64,000 nucleotides of DNA from Modicisalibacter sp033446685 (GTDB lineage: Bacteria > Pseudomonadota > Gammaproteobacteria > Pseudomonadales > Halomonadaceae), in assembly GCF_033446685.1 (NCBI RefSeq), contig NZ_JAWQLY010000012.1, forward strand, positions 1 to 64,000, read 5' to 3'. The notes beneath the pieces were generated by a model. It did not search any database and was not told the origin of the DNA. It worked only from the letters and a program-made list of their open reading frames with translations. The translations under genes were made by a program, and so were the position numbers. Shown here piece by piece: positions 26,490 through 35,079 of the stretch (the first letter of the stretch is position 1; every line of letters starts with the position of its first letter).

Positions 26490-27461
26490 TCACTCGAAGA
26501 TCGCGTCCAGCGAAAGGCCCTGCTTTTCCAGCACGCGGCGCAGTTTCTTCAACGCCTCGACCTGGATCTGGCGAACCCGCTCACGAGTCAGGCCGATCTC
26601 TTCGCCGACCTCCTCGAGCGTCGCCGCCTCGTGGCCGCGCAGGCCGAAGCGGCGAACGACCACTTCCATCTGCTTGTCGGTCAACTCGGCCAGCCAGTCG
26701 TCGACATGCTGCTTGACGTCACCATCGACGAGCGATGATTCCGGGCCGCTGTCATTCTCGTCGGCCAGAGTCTCGATCAGCGGCTTGTCGCTCTCCCCGC
26801 CGAGCGGATAATCCACCGACGAGACGCGCTCGTTGAGCCCCATCATCCGCTTGACCGTGCCCACCGGCTTGTCGAGGAATTCGGCGATCTCCTCGGCGGT
26901 CGCCTCGTGGTCGAGCTTTTGCGTCAGCTCGCGGGCGGCACGCAGATAGATGTTGAGTTCCTTGACGACGTGAATCGGCAGACGGATGGTGCGGGTCTGG
27001 TTCATCAGTGCCCGCTCGATGGTCTGACGAATCCACCAGGTAGCGTAGGTTGAAAAACGGAACCCGCGCTCGGGGTCGAACTTTTCTACTGCGCGAATCA
27101 GGCCCAGATTGCCCTCTTCGATCAGATCCAACAGCGACAGGCCGCGGTTGAGATAACGCCGCGCGATCTTAACCACCAGCCGCAGGTTGGACTCGATCAT
27201 GCGTTGCCGGCCGGCAGGATCGCCCTTCTGGGCGAGGCGCCCGAAGTGCACTTCCTCCTCGGGAGTCAGCAGCGGGGAAAAACCGATTTCGTTGAGATAG
27301 ATCTGAGTGGCGTCAAGGCTCTGATGATAGCTGTTCTCTTCGCGGCTAAGCGCCTTCTCGAAGGCTTCCTCCTGCTTGGCATCGCCGTCGTCGATGGCTT
27401 CGACGTCGACATTAACTTCGTTGAGATCGACTTCTTGAAGGTCCCGTTCAAGCATGCTCAT
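26490..27461 (-). CDS. rpoS: RNA polymerase sigma factor RpoS
   Basis: Stationary-phase/general stress sigma factor, 323 aa. It has region 1.2 (DATQIYLNEIGFSPLLT), region 2 with the -10 recognition helix (DLIEEGNLGLIRAVEKF, FRFSTYATWWIRQTIERA), region 3 (LPIHVVKELN) and region 4 with the -35 helix-turn-helix (TLEEVGEEIGLTRERVRQIQ). The ATG at 27461 is chosen, with GGGGT 6 nt upstream; the upstream in-frame ATG has no site. As in other gammaproteobacteria it follows nlpD, whose coding region often houses an rpoS promoter. A salt-adapted host would be expected to use it for osmotic stress responses. Confidence 0.97.
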   Translation of the reverse strand: MSMLERDLQEVDLNEVNVDVEAIDDGDAKQEEAFEKALSREENSYHQSLDATQIYLNEIGFSPLLTPEEEVHFGRLAQKGDPAGRQRMIESNLRLVVKIARRYLNRGLSLLDLIEEGNLGLIRAVEKFDPERGFRFSTYATWWIRQTIERALMNQTRTIRLPIHVVKELNIYLRAARELTQKLDHEATAEEIAEFLDKPVGTVKRMMGLNERVSSVDYPLGGESDKPLIETLADENDSGPESSLVDGDVKQHVDDWLAELTDKQMEVVVRRFGLRGHEAATLEEVGEEIGLTRERVRQIQVEALKKLRRVLEKQGLSLDAIFE

Positions 27462-27583
27462 GTCGCTACCCCGTTTGTCTGCTGCTTTCAATGCAGCCAT
27501 CGGCCGGCTCGAATTATTGTTCTGGCCTGGCTGGGGCGACCGGCACTACCGGTCGTCCGTCCCTGTTTGCGATCGCAATCCCC

Positions 27584-28804
27584 TCAACGAGATGGCAGGT
27601 ATTCGAGGGGATCTTGAGGCTGGCCTTCCTTGCGTACCTCAAAATGCAGCTTGACGCCATCGGCATCGGTGTTACCCATGGTGGCGATCACTTCTCCCGC
27701 CTTGACCACGTCGTTTTCCTTGACTCTCAGAGTGTCGTTGTGCGCGTAGGCGCTCAGGAAACGATCGTTGTGCTTGAGAAGAATGAGATTGCCATAGCCG
27801 CGTACGCCATCTCCTGCGTAGACCACGATACCCGGCCCTGCCGCTCTGATAGGTTGCCCCTTTTGCCCGGCTATATCAATGCCGGCGGTGATGTTAGATC
27901 CATCACCAAAACGTCCAACGACCTCGCCCTCGGCAGGCCACTGCCAGGGGATGTTCTCGACCGGCGAGTAGCTGCGCTGCTGCGTGTTCGGCTCGTTCGC
28001 TTCCCCCGCAACTGCCGTGCCGGCGTCGGTCGCGTTCGGCGCCGCCGAACCGGTCTGCGGCGCATCGGATGCGGTCTGGCCCGAAGTCGTAGAACGCTGC
28101 TGGCTATCCGTTGTAGCCGAGGAAGATGACGCCTGTGTGTCGGTCGCTGCCACCTGGCCTGCGCTCGCGGCACGGTTGGTCGCATTGGCGGCCTCGGCTT
28201 CGGCCCGCTGGGCCCGTTCACGGGCGATAGCAGCCTGCTCCTGGCGTTCGCGCTCGCTGAGCTGGCCGTCGGCACCCGGGCTCTCGAAGTTGTAGATGGG
28301 GCCAGGGCCGGAAGCGCCGCCGGCCCCCGCCGCGGCGGCCAGCGCCTGGCTGCTGGGTACCTGTGACGTCGCGCCGCCAGTCAACGGTTCGCTGGACAGC
28401 TGCCGGTTGCGCTCGATCGTCTGGGTATCCGGGGCCAACCAGTCGGGATTCTGTTCAGCCGCCTGGGGAGAGGACGCATTGCCCATCGCGCTCGCTTGCG
28501 TACCCGACGCCCCCGCGGACGCCAGCGCCTGGCCCTGAGAGCCGGCCCCGGCATCTAGACGCAGGGTCTGGCCGGGCTCGATGCGATAGGGCGGCGAGAT
28601 GCCGTTGATCCGCGCCAGCTCACGAAAGTCCATGTTGTTGCGCCAGGCGATGCCGTAGAGGGTATCGCCGGACTGCACGGTGACCGATTCCTGGGGTTGC
28701 TGGTTGCGGCTGACGGACAGGTCACTGACCTGCGGGGCACTGCCGGACGAGGCGCAGCCCGCCACAGCCAGTGTCAGCACCGAAACCAGAAAGGCCTTGC
28801 GCAT
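27584..28804 (-). CDS. nlpD: Murein hydrolase activator NlpD
   Basis: Outer-membrane lipoprotein of 406 aa that activates a cell-division amidase (AmiC-type). The signal ends in lipobox LAVAGC. One LysM domain (VQSGDTLYGIAWRNN...) lies near residues 45-90. A long Ala/Ser/Gln-rich linker follows, then a C-terminal LytM/M23 domain. The first metal-ligand motif reads AGIDIAGQKG without the usual His, so the domain is non-catalytic, as expected for NlpD. AAGGAG lies 10 nt before the ATG, which is 4 nt beyond the DUF368 stop. It is followed by rpoS. Confidence 0.94.
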   Translation of the reverse strand: MRKAFLVSVLTLAVAGCASSGSAPQVSDLSVSRNQQPQESVTVQSGDTLYGIAWRNNMDFRELARINGISPPYRIEPGQTLRLDAGAGSQGQALASAGASGTQASAMGNASSPQAAEQNPDWLAPDTQTIERNRQLSSEPLTGGATSQVPSSQALAAAAGAGGASGPGPIYNFESPGADGQLSERERQEQAAIARERAQRAEAEAANATNRAASAGQVAATDTQASSSSATTDSQQRSTTSGQTASDAPQTGSAAPNATDAGTAVAGEANEPNTQQRSYSPVENIPWQWPAEGEVVGRFGDGSNITAGIDIAGQKGQPIRAAGPGIVVYAGDGVRGYGNLILLKHNDRFLSAYAHNDTLRVKENDVVKAGEVIATMGNTDADGVKLHFEVRKEGQPQDPLEYLPSR

Positions 28805-28808
28805 GAAT

Positions 28809-29738
28809 TCAATGCTCCTTGAAGGATGACGTGGAACGTTCGCCCACCACCAGTACCAGCACCAGGCCAAAGGCCATGAGCGCCAGCGCCGACCACAACT
28901 GGGCCGGCTCACCGGTCAGCGATGCATAATCGTGGGGCCACAGAAAGCGATAGTCGAGCGGTATGACCTGCTGCTCGGGGCCCAGTTGGTAACGCGTCAT
29001 CTCCCGCCATGGCCAGAGCAACGGCAGCGAGCCGACGATGAACCCGGCCAACAGCTGCAGCGTGGCGGCATGATAATGGCGAAACAGCCACGCCAGCAGC
29101 CGCGAGAACGTCACCAGTCCGATCAGGCAGCCGATACCGAACTGCAGGATCAGACTTATATCAAGACTCTTTATGCCCGTCATTACCGTGCCGTAAAGGC
29201 CCATGCTCAGCAACAGGAAACTGCCCGATACGCCGGGCAGCAACATGGCGCTGATGGCAATCGCCCCGGCGATTACCAGCTTGAGGGCGCCGAGCCCACC
29301 CAGCGCCGGCATCAGCCCCGGCAACAGCTGCGCCAGCAGCATGCCCAGTATCAGCAACAGCACATGCCACAGCCGCCAGCCATCGATATGACGGGTGACC
29401 ACTGCCGCCGAAGCCAGCACCAGGCCGAAGAAGAAGGCGTTGAGCAACAACGGCTGGTTGTCCATCAGGTAGGTGACCAGATGGGCGACGCTGACCAGGC
29501 TTATCGCAATGCCCAGCAATAGCGGGATCAAAAACGCCAGATTGAGATGACGCGCCAGGCCGCGCACGCCATCGCGACGCCAGGCGCCGACGGCTTCCGG
29601 TCCGAAGCGCCTGATCGTGTCGATGAGTTCTTCGTAGATTCCGGTGACGAAGGCGATGGTACCGCCCGAAACGCCCGGCACCGCATCGGCGGCGCCCATC
29701 CCGGCGCCCTTGAAGAACAGCGAGAATGCTCGCTTCAA
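28809..29738 (-). CDS. DUF368 polytopic membrane protein
   Basis: Membrane protein of 309 aa with eight to nine helices and the family hallmark MGAADAVPGVSGGTIAFVTG near the N-terminus, plus a related repeat (LLPGVSGSFLLLSMGLYG) in the second half. The family is implicated in undecaprenyl-phosphate recycling (PopT-type flippase), which is known for the family, not shown here. The start is probably TTG at 29738, with AAGGAG 7 nt upstream. A GTG at 29771 in the same frame is the alternative. The gene is inserted between pcm and nlpD, breaking the usual order. Confidence 0.85.
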   Translation of the reverse strand: MKRAFSLFFKGAGMGAADAVPGVSGGTIAFVTGIYEELIDTIRRFGPEAVGAWRRDGVRGLARHLNLAFLIPLLLGIAISLVSVAHLVTYLMDNQPLLLNAFFFGLVLASAAVVTRHIDGWRLWHVLLLILGMLLAQLLPGLMPALGGLGALKLVIAGAIAISAMLLPGVSGSFLLLSMGLYGTVMTGIKSLDISLILQFGIGCLIGLVTFSRLLAWLFRHYHAATLQLLAGFIVGSLPLLWPWREMTRYQLGPEQQVIPLDYRFLWPHDYASLTGEPAQLWSALALMAFGLVLVLVVGERSTSSFKEH

Positions 29739-29799
29739 TGGTGGACTCCTTTCAAGCTGCACTCCTTTCACACGGTACCGGGCCAGCGTACGGCGGGCC

Positions 29800-30435
29800 T
29801 TAATGAATCACGCCTTCCAGAAGCGGCACGAAGCGTACCCGTTCGAGCCGCTGATAATCGTAGCGTTCGCCATGCCGCTCGACACGGGTCAGCCACTGTT
29901 CGCCGGCATCGTCCTCGATCGGCGCGATCAAGGTGCCGCCATCGCCGAGCTGCGACAACAGCGCCTCGGGCAGCTCGCTGGCGCAGGCGGTGAGCAGGAT
30001 GGTGTCGAACGGCGCCGCTTCCGGCCAGCCGTGACCGCCGTCGGTCAAGCGTAGCCGCACGTTGTGTACCCTCAGCCGCGCCAGTCGCATGCGCGCACGC
30101 TCCTGCAGCACCCGAATGCGCTCCAGCGACCATACCGCCGGCACCAGCCGCGACAGGATCAGCGTCTGATAGCCGGAACCGGTGCCGATCTCGAGCACAC
30201 GCTCGGGCTCGGCGGTCAGCACCATCTCGCTCATTCGCGCCACCATCCATGGCTGCGACAGCGTCTGGCCATGGCCGATGGGCAGCGAGGTGTCTTCATA
30301 GGCGCGGTGCGCCAGCGCCTCGTCGAGAAACAGATGGCGCGGCTCGCGGGCCATCACCTCGAGCACCCGAGGGTCGCCGATGCCGGTCTCGGCGAGCCGC
30401 GCGACCATGCGATCGCGGGTGCGCTGCGAGGTCAT
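29800..30435 (-). CDS. pcm: Protein-L-isoaspartate O-methyltransferase
   Basis: Repair methyltransferase of 211 aa acting on isoaspartyl residues of aged proteins with S-adenosylmethionine. The active-site segment GQTLSQPWMVARM and SAM-binding motif VLEIGTGSGYQT are intact, and the C-terminal half has LPEALLSQLGDGG. The ATG at 30435 lies 16 nt past the surE stop and begins the conserved TSQRTRDRMV; a longer frame would overlap surE. The surE-pcm pair before nlpD-rpoS is a conserved stationary-phase cluster. Confidence 0.95.
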   Translation of the reverse strand: MTSQRTRDRMVARLAETGIGDPRVLEVMAREPRHLFLDEALAHRAYEDTSLPIGHGQTLSQPWMVARMSEMVLTAEPERVLEIGTGSGYQTLILSRLVPAVWSLERIRVLQERARMRLARLRVHNVRLRLTDGGHGWPEAAPFDTILLTACASELPEALLSQLGDGGTLIAPIEDDAGEQWLTRVERHGERYDYQRLERVRFVPLLEGVIH

Positions 30436-30451
30436 GCCGATCCCGCTGAGT

Positions 30452-31207
30452 TCACGCCTGTCCAGACAACGCATCCAGCCAGCCCCGTACATCGTTGATC
30501 GCCGCATGCCGCGTCAGGTCGGTGTGCAGCGGGGTGATCGACACATAGCCGGCCTCGACGGCGGCAAAGTCGGTATCCGAACCGTCGTCGGCGTTCTCGC
30601 CGACGGGGGCGATCCAGTAACGCGTACGCCCGCGCGGGTCCTTGACCTCGAGCGGACGCTGCGCCGGGCCGCGATAGCCCATGCGGGTGACGCGAAAGCC
30701 GCGGATCTCTTCCCACGGTAGGTCGGGGACGTTGACGTTGAGCAGGCTGCGCGGCGGCAACGACAATGTGTCCGCCGCGCCCACCAGGCTCGCCGCGACC
30801 CGCCCGGCGGTCTCGAAATGCTGCGAGCCGACCAGCGACACGGCGATCGCCGCCATGCCCAGGTTGCGGCCTTCCATCGCCGCCGCCACGGTCCCCGAAT
30901 AGAGCACGTCGTCGCCCAGGTTGCCGCCGTGGTTGATGCCCGAGATCACCAGGTCGGGCTTCTCGTCCCATACGCCGTTGACGCCCAGATACACGCAGTC
31001 GGCCGGCGTGCCGTCGACGCTGTAGAAGCCGTTGTCCAGCGCCGAAAGCGCTAGCGGGCGCGACAGCGTCAGTGAATTGCTCGCCCCGCTCTTGTCGCGA
31101 TCCGGCGCCACCACGCGCAGCCGTGCATGTACGCTGAGCGCCTCGTAGAGCGCCTTGAGACCCGGCGCATGGACGCCGTCGTCGTTGGAAAGCAGCAGTT
31201 TACGCAT
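30452..31207 (-). CDS. surE: 5'-nucleotidase SurE
   Basis: Metal-dependent survival protein/nucleotidase, 251 aa. The metal-binding aspartate pair is in LLSNDDGVHAPG at residues 5-16, with the conserved GAPDRDKSGASN-like segment VAPDRDKSGASNS and the ISGINHGGNLGDDVLYSGTV loop. GGAG lies 6 nt before the ATG. It dephosphorylates nucleoside 5'/3'-monophosphates and short polyphosphate in characterised members. Conserved synteny with truD upstream and pcm downstream. Confidence 0.96.
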   Translation of the reverse strand: MRKLLLSNDDGVHAPGLKALYEALSVHARLRVVAPDRDKSGASNSLTLSRPLALSALDNGFYSVDGTPADCVYLGVNGVWDEKPDLVISGINHGGNLGDDVLYSGTVAAAMEGRNLGMAAIAVSLVGSQHFETAGRVAASLVGAADTLSLPPRSLLNVNVPDLPWEEIRGFRVTRMGYRGPAQRPLEVKDPRGRTRYWIAPVGENADDGSDTDFAAVEAGYVSITPLHTDLTRHAAINDVRGWLDALSGQA

Positions 31208-31230
31208 CGTGTCTCCTCAGCATCCGCACG

Positions 31231-32334
31231 CTACAGCGTGGGATGCGCGATCAGTTCACGCAGCACCGCCGTGGCGAAGGCACCGCGCGGCAATTCGAAG
31301 TGCAGCTCCAGCGTCTCGCCGATTCGCTCGAGGCGCGGCTCGACGAGCCGGGTGCGCAGGGCACGCCGGGCCAGGCGCACGCCACTACGCTCCAGAGCGC
31401 TGCAGAGCATGGCATTGTCGTTCGCCAGGCGGCGCTCGTAGTCCGCCGGCTCGGCGTTCGCCTCGCGCTGCCCCACGCCCCACAGCGGCCCGGCGGGATG
31501 CAGGTCGAGCCGCGCGGCGCGCGCGATCGGCGAGCTGTCGTCCGACGAGGCGTCGCCCGGCGAAGCGTCGCCCGGCAACCCGGCGTCCGAATCGACGACG
31601 AAATGACTTTGAGTGCCGTCGAGCATCACCACGTCGCCGGCCAGCGGCGTCGACCAGTCGCCGGCGCGGATGCGCGACGCCAGCAGCTCGTTGAACAGGT
31701 AACTGCGCGCGGTCGACAGCATCAGGCCCTGGCGATCGTCGCGCTTGCGCCAGCCCCTGGCGAGTATGCCACAGGCGCGCGTCAGGTTATGGCCGTCGAC
31801 GCCGAAACGCTGGGGGCCGAAATAGTTGGGCACGCCGGCCTCGACGAGACGCTGCCAGCGCGCCTCGAGCTCGGGATGCGTGACGATCGGGCCGCTCAGC
31901 CGCAGTTGGAAGCGATTGCGGCGATGCACGCCGCGCTTGAGCTTGCGCGGATGGCGCGCGTGGGCCAGCACGCAGACCGGCGTGTCGCCGAGCCGCACGT
32001 CGAGATCATCCGGCGCCTCGCGCCCCGGCAGGTGCACCGACAGCCATTGGCGGGTCACCGCGATACGATCCTTCATCCCCGAATAGCCGATGTCGCGGGG
32101 CGTGACCTCGCAGGCCCGGGCCAGCCGCCGCGCCAGCTCGACGGTGCTCAGGTCGCGTTTCTCGAGCCACAGCCAGAGGTGCTCGCCATGGCCCTCGGGG
32201 GCGAAGTCCAGGCACTCCTCGACGATGAAGTCCTCGGGGCTGGCGCGATAGTCGCCCGCCACCAGCGGGCCGCCGTGGGCGCAGGGCCAGTCGGGCGGCC
32301 AGGCCGGCCGCGGGGTCTCGACCGCTTCAGGCAT
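31231..32334 (-). CDS. truD: tRNA pseudouridine(13) synthase TruD
   Basis: Isomerises U13 of tRNA-Glu, 367 aa. The catalytic Asp is in GYSGMKDRIAVTRQW. The RNF-type motif appears as VPNYFGPQRFGVDGHN, and the C-terminal domain contains LVEPRLERIGETLELHFELP. There is a 16-residue Asp/Ser-rich insertion (DASPGDASSDDSS) not expected in the core fold. The start overlaps the ispF stop by 8 bp, indicating coupled translation. Confidence 0.95.
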   Translation of the reverse strand: MPEAVETPRPAWPPDWPCAHGGPLVAGDYRASPEDFIVEECLDFAPEGHGEHLWLWLEKRDLSTVELARRLARACEVTPRDIGYSGMKDRIAVTRQWLSVHLPGREAPDDLDVRLGDTPVCVLAHARHPRKLKRGVHRRNRFQLRLSGPIVTHPELEARWQRLVEAGVPNYFGPQRFGVDGHNLTRACGILARGWRKRDDRQGLMLSTARSYLFNELLASRIRAGDWSTPLAGDVVMLDGTQSHFVVDSDAGLPGDASPGDASSDDSSPIARAARLDLHPAGPLWGVGQREANAEPADYERRLANDNAMLCSALERSGVRLARRALRTRLVEPRLERIGETLELHFELPRGAFATAVLRELIAHPTL

Positions 32335-32839
32335 GCGCCGTCTCGCCGTTTTGCCGTTCGGCCTGGCTGCTCTCGAGCAGCGCCACCGCCTCGGCGGCGA
32401 TCCCCTCGCCGCGCCCGGTGAAGCCCAACCGCTCGGTGGTGGTGGCCTTGACGTTGACCGCGCCGATCGCCACGCCCAGATCCTCGGCGATGACCGCGCG
32501 CATGGCGGCGATATGTGGGGCCAGCTTGGGCGCCTGGGCGATCACGGTGGCATCGACGTTGGCGATCCGCCAGCCGGCCTCGCCGAGGCGCGCGACGACG
32601 TCGCGCAACAGACCGCGACTGTCGGCGCCGGCCCAGCGCTCGTCGTCGTCGGGGAAGAGGTGGCCGATATCGCCCAGCGCGCAGGCGCCGAGCAGCGCAT
32701 CGCAGAGCGCATGGAGCAGCACGTCGCCGTCGGAGTGGGCGATGAAGCCGTGATCGTGGGCGATGCGTACGCCGCCGATCATCAGATGGTCGCCATCGCC
32801 GAAGCGATGGACGTCGAAGCCGTGGCCGATTCGCATCAT
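32327..32839 (-). CDS. ispF: 2-C-methyl-D-erythritol 2,4-cyclodiphosphate synthase
   Basis: MEP-pathway enzyme forming MEcPP, 170 aa. Zn ligands appear in GHGFDVHRF and in AHSDGDVLLHALCDALLGA. The DIGHLFPDDD loop and the C-terminal KATTTERLGFTGRGEGI are canonical. It has about ten extra C-terminal residues. The first ATG overlaps the ispD stop (ATGA); a second ATG follows at once. Together with IspD it channels isoprenoid precursor synthesis. Confidence 0.97.
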   Translation of the reverse strand: MMRIGHGFDVHRFGDGDHLMIGGVRIAHDHGFIAHSDGDVLLHALCDALLGACALGDIGHLFPDDDERWAGADSRGLLRDVVARLGEAGWRIANVDATVIAQAPKLAPHIAAMRAVIAEDLGVAIGAVNVKATTTERLGFTGRGEGIAAEAVALLESSQAERQNGETAHA

Positions 32840-33636
32840 GCGCGGGTCTCTCGTGGGTTGCGAGGGTTGCCTTGACTGGGCGCTGGATCGGGGCGCGGGC
32901 CGCCCTCCTCCCCGGCCGACGACGCTACGCGCTGGGTCGCGAGGGCCTGCGCGGCGTGAATCTGCTCAGCCAGCTCCAGGTCTTCGGGATGGGTGATCTT
33001 GAGGTTGTCGCGACGCCCGGCCACCAGCCGCGGCGACAGGCCCAGCGCCTCGATGGCCGAGGCCTCGTCGGTAATCGCCACGCCGCCCCGTCCGGCCTCG
33101 TCGAGCGCGCGGCGCAGCAGCGCATAGCGAAAGCCCTGCGGCGTCAGCGCGTGCCACAGCCCGTCGCGCGGCTCGGTGGTCGCGACCCGGCCGGCGGCAT
33201 CGGCACGCTTCATGGTATCGGCCACCGGCGCGGCCAGCAGCGCCCCGACCGGTTCGTCGATCAGTGCGGCCCGCAACCGGGCCAGGTCGTCGCCATGCAC
33301 GCAGGGCCGGGCGACGTCGTGGACCAGCACCAGATCCTCGTCGCCGGCCTCGGCGGCGATCGCCGCCAGCGCCAGGCTCACGGTCTCGGCGCGCTCGGCG
33401 CCTCCGGCGACACGGCGCCAGTCGGCGAACGGCACCCAGGCCGGGTCGAACCAGGCGTCCTCGGCATCCAGGCAGAGCAGCAAGCGTGCCGTGGGGAAGG
33501 TCTCATGGAGCCGCGCCAGGGTCTGCGCGAGCACCGGTCGCCCGGCCAGCTCCAGGTACTGCTTGGGTCGATCCGCGGCCATGCGCCGGCCCTGGCCGGC
33601 GGCCGGCACGATCAGCCACAGCGGCGTCTCGTTCAT
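32836..33636 (-). CDS. ispD: 2-C-methyl-D-erythritol 4-phosphate cytidylyltransferase
   Basis: MEP-pathway cytidylyltransferase of 266 aa. The nucleotide-binding N-terminus reads LIVPAAGQGRRMAADRPKQY. VLVHDVARPC and the C-terminal DEASAIEALG and NLKITHPEDLELAE motifs are present. A 30-residue Pro/Arg/Gly-rich C-terminal tail goes beyond the usual length. The start overlaps the ftsB stop as ATGA. Order ftsB-ispD-ispF is standard for gammaproteobacteria. Confidence 0.96.
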   Translation of the reverse strand: MNETPLWLIVPAAGQGRRMAADRPKQYLELAGRPVLAQTLARLHETFPTARLLLCLDAEDAWFDPAWVPFADWRRVAGGAERAETVSLALAAIAAEAGDEDLVLVHDVARPCVHGDDLARLRAALIDEPVGALLAAPVADTMKRADAAGRVATTEPRDGLWHALTPQGFRYALLRRALDEAGRGGVAITDEASAIEALGLSPRLVAGRRDNLKITHPEDLELAEQIHAAQALATQRVASSAGEEGGPRPDPAPSQGNPRNPRETRA

Positions 33637-33959
33637 GAGCCGCCCCCCGCACCCGGGGCCCGGCCCGACTCGCCACCGGTGTCCTCGACGCCCGGCACCC
33701 AGAAGAACTGCTCGTCCTGGCGCACCATGCCGATGTCGGTGCGCGCGCGCTCCTCGATGGCATCGAGACCGTTCTTGAGATCGACGACCTCGGCCGCCAG
33801 GCGCTCGTTGCGCGCCCGCAGGGTGTCGTTCTCCGAGGCCAGCGTATCGGCCCGGGCGCGGATATGGGTCAGTTCGCGCAGCCCGCCCTCACCGAACCAC
33901 AGGCTGTACTGCAGCAGGCCGAGCAGCGTGATCAACAGTACGCCAAGCCACTTGAGCAT
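33633..33959 (-). CDS. ftsB: Cell division protein FtsB
   Basis: Bitopic divisome protein of 108 aa that pairs with FtsL and FtsQ. It has one N-terminal helix (WLGVLLITLLGLLQYSLWF), then a leucine-rich periplasmic coiled coil (THIRARADTLASENDTLRAR...) and the conserved ARTDIGMVRQDEQFFWV. The Gly/Pro-rich last 15 residues are an extension. The ATG at 33959 is used; the upstream frame has no membrane-protein character. The gene eno, usually just upstream, is absent here. Confidence 0.93.
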   Translation of the reverse strand: MLKWLGVLLITLLGLLQYSLWFGEGGLRELTHIRARADTLASENDTLRARNERLAAEVVDLKNGLDAIEERARTDIGMVRQDEQFFWVPGVEDTGGESGRAPGAGGGS

Positions 33960-34100
33960 GCGGATATCCGTTTCGTTTCGGTTTAGGGTCTGGGCAACGC
34001 CGGGCATTATGCCATCATGAAGCGGTGATTGCCGATGCCCTACCGTTGCGCCCGGCTTTCATCGAAGTCATCACCGTCTTGAATCCGACCAGGAGGCGCC

Positions 34101-34412
34101 ATGTACAAGCTCGCGTTCTTCATCCCCGTCGAGGCCGCCGAGGAGGTCAAGGAAGCCATCTTCGAGAGCGGCGCCGGGCGCATCGGCGACTACGAGGCCT
34201 GCTGCTTCCAGACCCCCGGCACCGGCCAGTTCCGCCCCCTGAGCGGCGCCAACCCGCATATCGGCCGGGTAGGCGAACTCGAGCGCGTCGATGAGCTCAA
34301 GGTCGAACTTGTCTGTCGCGACGACCGCATCCACGCCGCGATCGCCGCGCTCAAGCTGGCCCATCCCTACGAAGAGCCGGCCTACGAAGTGTGGAGGCTG
34401 GAGGACCTGTAG
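34101..34412 (+). CDS. NIF3/YqfO-like single-domain protein
   Basis: A 103-aa protein equivalent to the inserted alpha-beta domain of YqfO/NIF3 proteins, standing alone. It has MYKLAFFIPVEAAEEVKEAIF, then CCFQTPGTGQFRPLSGANP and the C-terminal LKLAHPYEEPAYEVW, all typical of the stand-alone YqfO-type (COG3323-like) group. AGGAGG precedes the ATG by 4 nt. Function is unknown; the fold resembles PII/CutA-like trimers. It is divergent from ftsB. Confidence 0.85.
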   Translation: MYKLAFFIPVEAAEEVKEAIFESGAGRIGDYEACCFQTPGTGQFRPLSGANPHIGRVGELERVDELKVELVCRDDRIHAAIAALKLAHPYEEPAYEVWRLEDL

Positions 34413-34436
34413 CGCGGGGGAACTCATTCCCGACGA

Positions 34437-34994
34437 TCAGGCACTGCCGAAATAGCGCTCGCGGTCTTCCTCGCCGATATCGCTGATGTGCAGCGGAAAG
34501 TCGCCCTGGCGTCGATCGCTGAAATAGTGACGCAGGGTGCGCTCGATGGTGGGGAAGGCCAGCGCGTCCCAGGGGATCTCGTGCTCGGCGAACATCGCCA
34601 CCTCCAGGCTCTCCGGACCGGCGGCGAAGTCGCCCGTCAGATCGGCACGAAAGATCATGTAGACCTGGTTGATGTGCGGTAGGTTGATCAGGGTGTACAG
34701 ACCCTGCAGCTCGACCTCGGCGCATGCCTCTTCGCGAGTCTCGCGGGTTGCCGCCTCGAGGGTCGTCTCGGCGTTTTCCATGAACCCGGCGGGCAGCGTC
34801 CAGTAGCCGTGGCGCGGGGCGATGGCACGCCGACACAGCAGTACGCGCTCGTCGCGCACCGGCAGCGTGCCGGCGACGATGCGCGGATTCTGGTAATGGA
34901 TGGTGCCGCAGGCATCGCACAGATAGCGCGGACGGTCGTCGCCCTCGGGGATCGCAAAACGCACGGACTGGCCGCAGTGACTGCAGAAATTCAT
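34437..34994 (-). CDS. Zinc-ribbon NUDIX hydrolase
   Basis: Pyrophosphohydrolase of 185 aa. A Zn ribbon at residues 1-35 has ligands CSHC and CDAC, followed by HYQNPRIVAGTLP, common to the ribbon-NUDIX group. The NUDIX box is GFMENAETTLEAATRETREE, with the catalytic REx2EE. The final glycine position of the consensus is replaced, a minor departure. GAGGAG precedes the ATG closely; a GTG 6 codons upstream is possible. Substrate is unknown (nucleoside diphosphate derivatives are typical). Convergent with the NIF3-like gene. Confidence 0.88.
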   Translation of the reverse strand: MNFCSHCGQSVRFAIPEGDDRPRYLCDACGTIHYQNPRIVAGTLPVRDERVLLCRRAIAPRHGYWTLPAGFMENAETTLEAATRETREEACAEVELQGLYTLINLPHINQVYMIFRADLTGDFAAGPESLEVAMFAEHEIPWDALAFPTIERTLRHYFSDRRQGDFPLHISDIGEEDRERYFGSA

Positions 34995-35079
34995 GAGCTC
35001 CTCGGGCGGCACGACGTCGCTTGACGCCCCCTTTTTTTCCGGCTGGCCGGCTGGGTAATAAGGACATTAAACTCTCGGA

